From Bradyrhizobium stylosanthis (GTDB taxonomy: Bacteria; Pseudomonadota; Alphaproteobacteria; Rhizobiales; Xanthobacteraceae), in assembly GCF_001641335.1 (NCBI RefSeq), contig NZ_LVEM01000004.1, positions 62,001 through 126,000 on the forward strand: a stretch of 64,000 nt of DNA, written 5' to 3'. A model generated the notes under the pieces. That model worked only from the letters and a program-made list of their open reading frames with translations, was not told the DNA's origin and did not search any database. The number at the start of each line of letters is the position of its first letter. The stretch's first letter is position 1. Below, piece by piece: positions 45,408 through 55,000 of this stretch. Both the position numbers and the translations under genes were made by a program.

Positions 45408-46015
45408 GAATATGCGGCACCAGGTTGCTCTCGCAATCCGCTCTCTCCATCGCAGGTACACCTCCGCGATCCCGCGGCACGTTTCGCCCGGGTCTTGCTG
45501 TGGTTGTTCGCCCCTGGAGGCCAGAGGACGCAGGGAAGGCCGGGCGCCGGTGGCACCCGCAGATCCGTGCACAACAAAAGATGCACACGGGGTGGATCCC
45601 AGGTGATGCCGGTCGCCCGGCCTTCCCTGCGCGGATGGTTTTAACGGTGTCCTTCGTGCTCTCCTCGGGGAGCGTTGCACTATTGCCCCCGTCGCCGTCG
45701 CGGCTGATCGACGTGCGCGCCCGGTTGGGCCGCCACATCACCGCGAGGCTTGACGCCAGAACCCCGGGCGTCGGGACCACACGACTTCTCCGTCCGCGGA
45801 CGGCCCTGCCGGAAGCATCGAAGGCTCGCGTGTGCTCGCCCCCGATATCCAGCCTGGCCGCTCTGACGGCGCCGTGTCGTATCGCGTCGCGCATGACTCA
45901 CGGGTTGCCGCCCTGTCATCGCCTTCGCGCCGGCGCTGCCGCGTCCACCGCACCCCGGCCCGCATCTCGTGACGATCGCGAAGCGCCCCTCTGGCAGGGG
46001 CCGGGATGAGCACCC
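45408..46015. repeat. Large non-coding dispersed element
   Basis: About 600 bp after the palindromic repeat, without a supportable gene. It includes the pair GGAAGGCCGGGCGCCGG and CGGTCGCCCGGCCTTCC (45533-45634, inverted) and a stretch ending CGCATCTCGTGACGATCGCG. From memory, closely similar sequence recurs in many Bradyrhizobium intergenic regions and is often over-annotated as hypothetical proteins; the frames at 45383-46009 (plus) and 45738-46136 (minus) are of that kind. 46016-46166 shows nothing clear. Confidence 0.5.
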
Positions 46016-46166
46016 TATGCCATAAATCCGAAATTCGGGAAAGTGGAATATTTTTATCGAGAGGGATTGACGGGTGTTTCGCGATAGTCGCGGGAAGAGC
46101 GGGGACAGGGAAGCGATGGGTTTCGCTAGGGCTCAACTACGGGCTGACCTTCAGCGGATGCGAACG

Positions 46167-46197
46167 AAAAAAGCCCGACCGCTTGTCGCGGCCGGGC
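46167..46197 (-). terminator. Intrinsic terminator after the Omp25-type gene
   Basis: Read on the minus strand, GCCCGGCCGC, loop GACAA, GCGGTCGGGC (one mismatch), then a run of six T. It lies 33 bp after the stop of the gene at 46230. Confidence 0.88.
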
Positions 46198-46229
46198 CCA
46201 GTTTCGACTGGAACAGATACTTCAGAAGA

Positions 46230-46979
46230 TCAGTAGCGCGCGACGACCGGGCCGCCGAACTTGTAGTTCACGCCGATCTTGGCGATCGACAGCTTGTTCT
46301 TGATGTCGACGTTCGCAATCGCCGTGCCACCGCCGACCAGCGGCGACAAATCCCAGGCGACGGTCTTCTTCTCGAACTCGATGTAGTTGTATTCGACGAA
46401 GGCGCTCCAATTGTGGTCGAACGCATATTCGGCGCCGAGGCCGAGCACCCAGCCGAGCGGCGTCGTGCTCGAGCGCGACTCGAACACGCCCGGAACGCCG
46501 ATCGAATCGCTGGAGTGCATCCAGGCCGCACCGCCCTTCGCGTAAACCAGCGTGCGATCAGCCACGACACCACCGATGCGGCCCGTGACGGTTGCCAGCC
46601 AGTCGTTCTTCGTGGTGCAGGTCACAAAGCCGACGCACGTCGTCGAGCCCTTCACGTCCATTCCGGAGATGTCACCCTGGACACCGAACACGACCCAGCC
46701 GCTCTGCCAGTTGTAACCGACCTGACCGCCGCCCAGGAAACCGCTGCGGCTGTTCTGCGCGAGCGCCGTGCCGACGGGAACCGCGCCGAGCGCGCCGTTG
46801 ATCGAAGACAGGCTGGATTCCGTGGTGCCCCAACCGGCGCCGACATGGCCGCCGAGATAGAAGCCGGTCCACGACCACACGGCGGCGGGGGCATAAGGGG
46901 CCTTGACGGCCAGGTCAGCCGCAAAGCTCAGGCTCGTCGACGCAAGAAGAAGAGCGGCGGCTGCAAGTTTCGTTTTCAT
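46230..46979 (-). CDS. Omp25/RopB-type outer-membrane beta-barrel protein
   Basis: 249 residues from ATG 46979 with GAGGAAG upstream. Signal peptide KLAAAALLLASTSLSFA, then WSWTGFYLGGHVGAGWG, the standard opening of small alphaproteobacterial eight-stranded barrels. Alternating aromatic/hydrophobic strands continue to the terminal VVARY, an OMP-type aromatic end. Two cysteines (about 125-131) may form a loop disulfide. Surface structural protein; monocistronic with its own terminator. Confidence 0.9.
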   Translation of the reverse strand: MKTKLAAAALLLASTSLSFAADLAVKAPYAPAAVWSWTGFYLGGHVGAGWGTTESSLSSINGALGAVPVGTALAQNSRSGFLGGGQVGYNWQSGWVVFGVQGDISGMDVKGSTTCVGFVTCTTKNDWLATVTGRIGGVVADRTLVYAKGGAAWMHSSDSIGVPGVFESRSSTTPLGWVLGLGAEYAFDHNWSAFVEYNYIEFEKKTVAWDLSPLVGGGTAIANVDIKNKLSIAKIGVNYKFGGPVVARY

Positions 46980-47553
46980 GACTTCCTCAGACTTCCAAAA
47001 TTCCGGCCAATGGCCATTCACCCGGTGGTTGTACGGACTGCGGAACCGCGGCGCCTAGTGCACTCGGGCAACACTCCTGTCGTTTCAAAACAGGCGAACA
47101 GAAATTTGTGCGCAATGCTTCTCAACGCGCGCACGCGACTGCACTGACGGCAGCCGTGCAGTGAACAGGCTGACGACAACGAACGAATCGACACGACCTC
47201 AGCTGCAGCGCTCCTGAGTGAAGGCGCTCGTATTCGTGCGCGTGTTGAGACACTCGCGCATGCGCGAAGCATGCGCTGCCTTCACACCTTGCTTGGACGA
47301 ATGGGCGGACGAGCATTGCCTGCAGCGACAACGCGCTGCTTGGGCTGACGCCGATCAAGCGGAGGACATCATAACGATATCCAGTGCGCTGCGCCCTCTG
47401 CCCAGCTGCCGTCTTGCATGCCCCCGGTCGCGAAATGGCATCCAACGCAATCATGGACAGCGTGAACGTCGCGCCAAACGGAAACGGCCCGGTCGCCACC
47501 GCGACCGGGCCGTTTGTTTTGTTCAGCTCACGCGTCGAGAGGTTTGCGTCACA
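46980..47553. other. Intergenic region with a terminator and no gene
   Basis: 574 bp between the Omp25-type gene start and the OprB stop. At 47482-47520 there is a perfect 15-bp stem (AAACGGCCCGGTCGC / GCGACCGGGCCGTTT) followed on the plus strand by GTTTT; being symmetric it can end the leftward OprB transcript. The remainder presumably holds the omp promoter; an open frame from 47218 runs through the terminator and into OprB antisense and is not believed. Confidence 0.6.
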
Positions 47554-48903
47554 TCAGAAGTGAACCTCGGTGCGCATACCCAGAACCACGGCATTGTCGG
47601 TCTTCAGGCCCGCGGCGTTGTAGCCGCGCCCGCCGGGATTGATCACGTATTGCGCGTCGAACTTGAGGTTCAGCCAGCCGGTCGCCTGCCATCCGTACCA
47701 GACTTCGAGCGGCACTTCGTTGCCGCCGGCGTTGGGGCTGAGGGCCGCCGAATTCACGTGGGTCGTGCCGACCGCAAAGCCGACTTCGTCCTGGGGACGC
47801 CAGGTGAACGTTCCAGTATGCCGGAAGCCCAGGGCGACCTGGTAGTCCTGAAACGACGTCCGGTGATCGGCGACGGTCGTATTGAGGAAGGTGTACCAAC
47901 CCTGCGCGCCGGGACCGTCCACGGTCAGGCGCTGAAGGATGGACTCGTAGATGCCGTAGCGGCCGCGTTGATCCCCGAGATTTTGATCCGGGACGCCTCC
48001 AATGCCTGGGATGGTGGAGACGATACCGGGAAGGCCGCCATCGATGGTCGATGCGTTGTCGTACCAGCCGCCGAATCGCCAGGTCCCGTTCAACGGCCCC
48101 TTCGGCGCCCAGACCAGCTCCACGGGCACCAGCACGCCGCTGGCGGGATTTGAGCGCGGGACGCCCGGCAGGAAGTAGGTGGTGGGATCGTCCGTCGTCA
48201 AATAGTTCGGGTTGGCGTCGTAGACGCCGACCGAGATCGTGAATTCCGGCGCGATCTTGTAGTGGACGACACCGGCCCATTGGCTCACCGGCCAGTTGTA
48301 GATGTAGCCGCCCTGGATGTTGCCGGGCTGGCCGCCGCAGAAGGTCAGGTTGATGAACTCGCACAGGCCGAAGAAGAAATCGGAGCCGACGGGCAGACGG
48401 CCGCCCTTGAGTTCGAGGCGGTCATCGAAAAGCTTCTGCGAGTAGTAGAGCTGCGTCAGGCGCAGAATGTTGCCGCGGCCGAACACTTCGTTGGTCAGCT
48501 GCAAGGCGGGAATACCCGCCTGATCATTCAGATTGCGGCCGAAGCGATCGACCAGCGTCAGGCCGACCGTGCCACCCTGGATGCCGGCGAGCTTCGCCAT
48601 GTCGAACTTCGCGCCGAACCACAACTGACCGGCGTTCGCCGCCGTGTTCTTGCTTCCACCCGTGAGGTTGCCGACAGATTCGTTACCCAACGTCAGACCC
48701 AGCTCGATGCCCCGCTCCTTCAACTGCGTCCTGCCGAGATCGCCGAACAGATACGGCCGCGTCCAGATGTCGTCGGTTTCTGCATACGGAACGGGCGCAG
48801 CTTTCGTTACAAGATCGGCCGCATGGACCCCGCCACCCCACAGCGATGACAAAGCAATCCCGACACCGCACACACGTGCAGTGCTTACTAACCTGCGCAA
48901 CAT
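47554..48903 (-). CDS. OprB-type carbohydrate-selective outer-membrane porin
   Basis: 449 residues from ATG 48903, which has GGAGG nine bases upstream; the frame is open 26 codons further 5' but lacks a site there. Signal peptide with ALSSLWGGGVHA, then a 16-strand-type barrel (ERGIELGLTLGNESVGN, GRLPVGSDFFFGLCEF, LNLKFDAQYVINPGGRGYN) ending in Phe. It lets sugars through the outer membrane. It is 120 bp downstream of the sugar ABC permease gene on the same strand. Confidence 0.9.
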   Translation of the reverse strand: MLRRLVSTARVCGVGIALSSLWGGGVHAADLVTKAAPVPYAETDDIWTRPYLFGDLGRTQLKERGIELGLTLGNESVGNLTGGSKNTAANAGQLWFGAKFDMAKLAGIQGGTVGLTLVDRFGRNLNDQAGIPALQLTNEVFGRGNILRLTQLYYSQKLFDDRLELKGGRLPVGSDFFFGLCEFINLTFCGGQPGNIQGGYIYNWPVSQWAGVVHYKIAPEFTISVGVYDANPNYLTTDDPTTYFLPGVPRSNPASGVLVPVELVWAPKGPLNGTWRFGGWYDNASTIDGGLPGIVSTIPGIGGVPDQNLGDQRGRYGIYESILQRLTVDGPGAQGWYTFLNTTVADHRTSFQDYQVALGFRHTGTFTWRPQDEVGFAVGTTHVNSAALSPNAGGNEVPLEVWYGWQATGWLNLKFDAQYVINPGGRGYNAAGLKTDNAVVLGMRTEVHF

Positions 48904-49023
48904 TTTCGTCGTCCTCCGCGTCTTGGGCTTTGTCCCTTTTGCCTTACGTCCTTGCCCGAAGCCCACGAGCCCAGGACGCATTCCCTCCCCCAGCCGGCCG
49001 CTGACGAAGCGGCCTTATGCCTG

Positions 49024-50081
49024 TCACGTCTGATCGCTCGTATGCGTCGGCACCACGGCCGCGCCGCGCAGCGGTGCGCTCGTCTGTCCTTGCAGAGGTG
49101 CGGATCGCGGCGTGGTGCGTGCGACGCTGGCCAGCGCCACCTTGCGCCGCCGACGCGCCTGCAATTGCTGATCCGCCAGCACGCCGATCAGAATCACCGT
49201 CCCCATCACCGCGAAGTTCAGGGAATTGGGGATGCCGAGGATGTTGACGAGGTTCTGCAGCACCTGCAGCAGCGCAGTCCCCAGCACGATGCCGAGAATG
49301 GAGCCCTCGCCGCCGCGCAGGCTGCACCCGCCGAGAACGGCAGCCGCGATCGCGTAGAGCTCGTAGAAATTGCCGAACGAGCTCGGCGAGACCGAGTTCG
49401 TGTAGAACACGAACAGGACCGTTGAAACGCCGGCGAGCCCGCCGCTGATGATGTAGGCGGTCGCGATCACGAGATTCGTGTTGATGCCGGAGAAGCGCGC
49501 GGCTTCCTCGTTTTTGCCGACGGCATAGAGCCAGCGCCCGTAGACCGAGCGGTGCAGCAGCACGCCGAGGACGAGCGCGAGGATGATCAGAAGGATGAAG
49601 GTGTTCGGGATGCCCGCCACGTGGCCGGAGGCAATGCTGCTCAGCGTCCCGGCCTCGTCGCCGTAGCCGAAGCCGCGCGTCGAGTCGCTCGTATAGTAGC
49701 GCGCGGCGCCGCGATAGATCAGCAACCCGCACAGCGTCACGATGAAGGGCTGCATCTTCAGCCGGGTGACGAGGAAGCCCTGAATTCCTCCCAGCGCAAG
49801 GCCGCCCAGCAACACGGCCAGCAGCGCCAGGGGCCAGGGCACCTCATACGTCGTCAGAAGATCGATGAAGATGACGCCGAGCAGCGCGAACATCGAGCCG
49901 AGCGAGAGGTCGATGCCGCCGGTGATGATCACGAGCCCCTCGCCCAGCGCGAACACGCCGAACAGACCGATCAGATTGGCCATGTTCAACAGGTTCACCA
50001 GCGACAGGAAGGCCGGATTGATCGCGCCCGTGATCGCGGAGATCACCACCAGCAGCAGAGCCAGGCCGAGTTCTTTCCTGA

Positions 50082-50085
<4 letters not shown>
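49024..50085 (-). CDS. Sugar ABC transporter permease (RbsC-type)
   Basis: 353 residues with about nine to ten membrane helices and the family motif GGCSLRGGEGSILGIVLG near the C-terminal part. The N-terminus ELGLALLLVVISAITG is the first helix. The last about 40 residues are a Ser/Thr/Arg-rich cytoplasmic tail. The start overlaps the ATPase stop as ATGA. Forms the inner-membrane channel for a pentose-type sugar importer. Confidence 0.92.
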
Positions 50086-51608
<1,523 letters not shown>

Positions 51609-51626
51609 TCATTTCCTCCCGTGCGA

Positions 51627-51654
51627 CGCCCGGCGGCCGTGCGGCCGCCGGGCG
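51627..51654. other. Perfect GC hairpin between substrate-binding protein and ATPase genes
   Basis: CGCCCGGCGGCC, loop GTGC, GGCCGCCGGGCG: a 12-bp perfect stem in the 53-bp gap. There is no T-run, so it is not a classic terminator. In ABC operons such hairpins commonly protect the upstream binding-protein message and raise its relative amount. Confidence 0.6.
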
Positions 51655-51661
51655 CTGAAAG

Positions 51662-52624
51662 TCACTTCTTCAGGAGGCTCTTCAGATCTGCGGTGAATGC
51701 CGCGACGTTGGACTTGCTGATCACCTTGGTCGGCACGATCAGCTTGCCGCCCGCCGGGATCCAGGACTTGTCGCCGTTCAGCGTCTTGATGATGTTGGTG
51801 GCGGAGAGGTAGCCGAACTCGTACGGCTGCTGCACCACCGTGGACTCGATCGTGCCGTCGGAAACGCCCCGCAGCGTGCGCTGATCCTCGTCGAAACCGA
51901 CGATCTTCACCTTGCCGGCCTTGCCCGCTGCCTTGACCGCGTCATAGATCAGCGGTGTCTCGTAGCTCCACAGGCCGGACAACAGCGCGATGCCGGGATA
52001 TTTGACGAGCACGTTCTCGATGTTCGCCTTGGCCTTGGCGAAGTCCACCTGGTCGGTGAACACGTCGACCAGTTCGACCTTGGTGCCGGCGATCGCGTCC
52101 TTGATCCCCTGCACCCGTTCGCGGGCATTGTCCGCATCCATCGTGCCGACGAACAGCGCGATCTTGCCGCCGTTCGGCAGCGCCTTCTTGATCTCTTCGC
52201 CGGCTTGCCGCCCGGCCGCGACGTTGTCGGTACCGATATAAGCGAGACGATTGCTCTGCGGCGCGTCGCTGTCGGTCGTGATCAGCACCGTCTTGGCCGC
52301 GACCTTGTTGAGCTGTTCGGTCGCGTGCGGGGCATCGTCGACCGAGATGGAGATGCCGGCGACGCCGCGCACCAACAGGTCGTCCAGCTCGCGCCGCTGG
52401 CCCGCCGCCGTGCCCTCGTTGGTGACGATCAGTTCGATGTTGTATTCCGGGTGTTCCTTCTGCGCCTTTTCGAGGCCGCGGCCGGCGATGGTCCAGAAGT
52501 CGGCCGCGACATTGGTGACCAGCGCGATGGTCTTTTTCTGCTGGGCGTGCGCCATCCCCGTCGCCATCGCGAGCGCGGCGGTCGCGAGCAACGGCACTAG
52601 CAATTTTGTCATCGGTCCGTTCAT
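51662..52624 (-). CDS. Sugar ABC transporter periplasmic binding protein
   Basis: 320 residues from ATG 52624 with AGGGAGGTGA upstream. Signal peptide to ATGMAHA, then a type I periplasmic-binding fold like ribose/xylose/allose-binding proteins (KTIALVTNVAADFWTIAGRGLEKAQKE ... VKIVGFDED). It captures the sugar for the permease/ATPase pair. First gene of the leftward operon; the regulator is divergent. Confidence 0.93.
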   Translation of the reverse strand: MNGPMTKLLVPLLATAALAMATGMAHAQQKKTIALVTNVAADFWTIAGRGLEKAQKEHPEYNIELIVTNEGTAAGQRRELDDLLVRGVAGISISVDDAPHATEQLNKVAAKTVLITTDSDAPQSNRLAYIGTDNVAAGRQAGEEIKKALPNGGKIALFVGTMDADNARERVQGIKDAIAGTKVELVDVFTDQVDFAKAKANIENVLVKYPGIALLSGLWSYETPLIYDAVKAAGKAGKVKIVGFDEDQRTLRGVSDGTIESTVVQQPYEFGYLSATNIIKTLNGDKSWIPAGGKLIVPTKVISKSNVAAFTADLKSLLKK

Positions 52625-52862
52625 GTTCACCTCCCTTTGGTCACCCCGGATAAGGGGCTTCAGCACGCTTTTGCGCCTTATTTTCTTTATGAAGCGAAGA
52701 AATGTCGCAGAGCAAAAACATCGAAATCAGGATGTAATGCCCTCTTCTTCAAGCACAGATAGTACATGAGGTATGATAATAGTAAATATTGCTCGCAAAC
52801 GACTCCTTCTAGCTGTGCTTTTTCGACAACACGACTCAATCCCTCGACATTAACTTCACGTA
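52625..52862. promoter_or_regulatory. AT-rich divergent control region of the sugar operon and ROK gene
   Basis: 238 bp, visibly AT-richer than its surroundings (for example TATGATAATAGTAAATATTG near 52770). It holds the promoters of the leftward importer and the rightward ROK regulator, and probably the ROK operator. No single inverted repeat is convincing by eye. Confidence 0.55.
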
Positions 52863-54149
52863 ATGAATAAAAGAGACAACATGGTTGACCAAATTGAGCC
52901 AACGAGACGCATCTCGAGCACTGCCCGCGGCTCGAATCGCGGCCGTCTTGTCGAAGTCTTGCGGCGCCAGGGGCCGTTACCGCGTGTGGAGCTCGCCCGG
53001 AGTACGGGATTGAGTTTCGCCGCCGTGTCCGGTCTGACGTCGAAACTCATCGCGGAAGAGTTGCTGTGCGAGACGGAGACCGCGGCAACGCCATGGCTCG
53101 ACGACGCGGACGAAGACGATGCGGACGGACTGAACAGCCGCCGCCGTGGCCGGCCCGCCGTGCTGCTGACGCTGAACCCGGAGTTCGGCCGCATCATCGC
53201 AGTCTCGCTGCGCATGAATCTGATCGAAACGCTGATCGCGGATTTCAGCGGATCCGACCTGGCGCAATCGCGGCTCGAAATCGCGACGCGCGCTCTCGAT
53301 GAAAGCGCGCTGTGCGATCTCGTCATTGCGCAGATCGATGCGATGCTCGAGGCGACGGCCACACCGCGCAATCGCCTGTTGGGAATCGGGATTGCCTTGC
53401 AAGGGATCGTGAACGCGGACACTGGCCGGCACCTGTGGAGTCCGGCGCTCTCGATCACGGATGTCGATCTGGTGAAGCCGGTGCGCGAGGCCTTCGGCGT
53501 CGAAGTCGTGATGGCGAATGACGCTGTCGCGGTTGCGCTCGCTCTCTGCGCCGCGGAGCCGTCCCTGGCACAGGGCCTCTCGGCCACGATCATGGTCGGC
53601 CACGGCGTCGGCATGGGCGTCGTTGTCGACGGCGAAGCGCGCTGGGGCGCCGGCGCCGGCAGCGAGATCGGCCACATCAAGCTGGGATCGAACGGGCCGC
53701 AATGCCGCTGCGGCCAGCGCGGCTGCATCGAGGCCCATCTCGCCGACTATGCGCTCTATCGCGACGCCCGCACCTTTCTCGACCTGCCGCCGGCGGCAGC
53801 GCAACAGCCTTCCGAGGCACAGATGGCCCTTCTGCGCGAGCGGGCGCGGGGCGGCGATCCCCGTCTCGAGCACGTCTTCCAGCAAGCAGGCCGCGCGCTG
53901 GCCGAGGCGGTCGCCGCAACGATATCCGTGCTGCGCCCACACCATGTGATCCTGGCGGGACCCGGCCTGCAGGCTTTCGACATGATGCGCCGCGCCTATG
54001 AGGAGCGGCTCGAGCAAGCGGTGCTGCCGTGGCTGCTCAAGTCCACGACGATCTATCTGCGCCCAAGCGAGTCGGCGGCGATCGTCGAGGGCATGGTCCG
54101 ACGGACCTTGTGGGTGGTGGACCGAAACCGCATGGAGGCGACCGAGTGA
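52863..54149 (+). CDS. ROK-family transcriptional regulator
   Basis: 428 residues; ATG 52863 or in-frame ATG 52881 (preceded by AAGAGA) could start it. An N-terminal winged helix-turn-helix (about 28-75, RVELARSTGLSFAAVSGLTSKLI) precedes a ROK/actin-like sugar-binding domain with the zinc motif CRCGQRGCIEAH. A Asp/Glu-rich linker with DDADEDDADG joins them. It likely represses or activates the divergent sugar importer according to the sugar. Terminator follows. Confidence 0.92.
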   Translation: MNKRDNMVDQIEPTRRISSTARGSNRGRLVEVLRRQGPLPRVELARSTGLSFAAVSGLTSKLIAEELLCETETAATPWLDDADEDDADGLNSRRRGRPAVLLTLNPEFGRIIAVSLRMNLIETLIADFSGSDLAQSRLEIATRALDESALCDLVIAQIDAMLEATATPRNRLLGIGIALQGIVNADTGRHLWSPALSITDVDLVKPVREAFGVEVVMANDAVAVALALCAAEPSLAQGLSATIMVGHGVGMGVVVDGEARWGAGAGSEIGHIKLGSNGPQCRCGQRGCIEAHLADYALYRDARTFLDLPPAAAQQPSEAQMALLRERARGGDPRLEHVFQQAGRALAEAVAATISVLRPHHVILAGPGLQAFDMMRRAYEERLEQAVLPWLLKSTTIYLRPSESAAIVEGMVRRTLWVVDRNRMEATE

Positions 54150-54199
54150 GCATGGGACGCTGCGCTTCCGCTCTAGCCGGACGACGGACGCCAAAACGA

Positions 54200-54233
54200 A
54201 AAGGCCCGGTCGCGTGACCGGGCCTTTGTTTTT
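54200..54233. terminator. Bidirectional intrinsic terminator between ROK gene and hpnG
   Basis: AAAGGCCCGGTC, loop GCGT, GACCGGGCCTTT then GTTTTT; 12-bp perfect stem. A-run on one side and T-run on the other, so it can end both convergent transcripts. Confidence 0.9.
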
Positions 54234-54250
54234 CAGTTCGACAGAGCCGC

Positions 54251-55000
54251 TCAGGCGGCCTTCGACACCAAGGCCTCGCTCTCGACCAGCTCGGTGCCGA
54301 TCAGGTAGTCGCGGCAGCCGCGCAGTGAGCGCAGCGCGCGGTTGAAGTCGATGCCGGTGGAGACCAGCCCATGCAGTGCCGCCGGATTGCGCACGATGCC
54401 GCGCAGGACGGCGCCGAGGTCGATCTGGCCGTTCGGCTTGATGGCGGCGCGGGCGAGCGCCGGCAGCGCGCGATGGGCGGGGTCGCTGATGACGCGGACC
54501 GCGGCGAAGGGCAGCCCGGCCTCGGCGGCGTAGGCGGCCGCGATGTGGCTTTCCATGTCGACGGCCGATGCGCCGGTCTCGGAGTGCAGCGCTGCCTTGC
54601 AGGAGCTCTTCGTGACCACTTCCTCGGCACCGGCGAGGCTGCCGCGCACCACGCGGCGGCGGCCCGAGGTCAGGCGCTCGATCAGGTCGTCGCCGAGCGA
54701 CAGGCCGGCGGCCCAGCGGCTGTCGCCGTCGAGCACCTCGGTCGCCAGCACGACGTCGCCGGAGCGCAGCGTCGGGTCCAGCCCGCCGGCCACGCCGAAC
54801 GAGATCACACCGCGAATCGTCTCGGGATCCACCACCGTCAGCAGCGCCCGCAACTGGGTCGGGCTGCTCGACGAGCAAATGACCGCCATGCCGGGGCCGG
54901 CCGCAATACGGGCCTCCTGCACCAGTCCGGTCACGATCAAGATCGGCCGCGGGTCGATAGCATTACCCGCGGTAATATAGTCCCCCGTCCCCAAAGTCAC
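54251..55000 (-). CDS. hpnG: HpnG, adenosylhopane nucleosidase/phosphorylase
   Basis: 249 residues from GTG 55000, which overlaps the shc stop as GTGA; the frame is open further upstream inside shc antisense-free coding but that would duplicate shc sequence. The purine-nucleoside-phosphorylase fold is marked by GVAGGLDPTLRSGDVVLA and the ASAVDMESHIAA motif with the base-binding acidic residues. It releases adenine from adenosylhopane to give ribosylhopane. Last gene of the leftward hopanoid operon. Confidence 0.9.
   Translation of the reverse strand: MTLGTGDYITAGNAIDPRPILIVTGLVQEARIAAGPGMAVICSSSSPTQLRALLTVVDPETIRGVISFGVAGGLDPTLRSGDVVLATEVLDGDSRWAAGLSLGDDLIERLTSGRRRVVRGSLAGAEEVVTKSSCKAALHSETGASAVDMESHIAAAYAAEAGLPFAAVRVISDPAHRALPALARAAIKPNGQIDLGAVLRGIVRNPAALHGLVSTGIDFNRALRSLRGCRDYLIGTELVESEALVSKAA

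Noticed and set aside
45383..46009. 208-residue plus-strand open frame after hpnH
   Set aside because: It begins within a palindromic repeat and runs through a dispersed non-coding element; composition is not protein-like.
47218..48153. 311-residue plus-strand open frame
   Set aside because: It passes through a perfect terminator hairpin and then reads OprB antisense.
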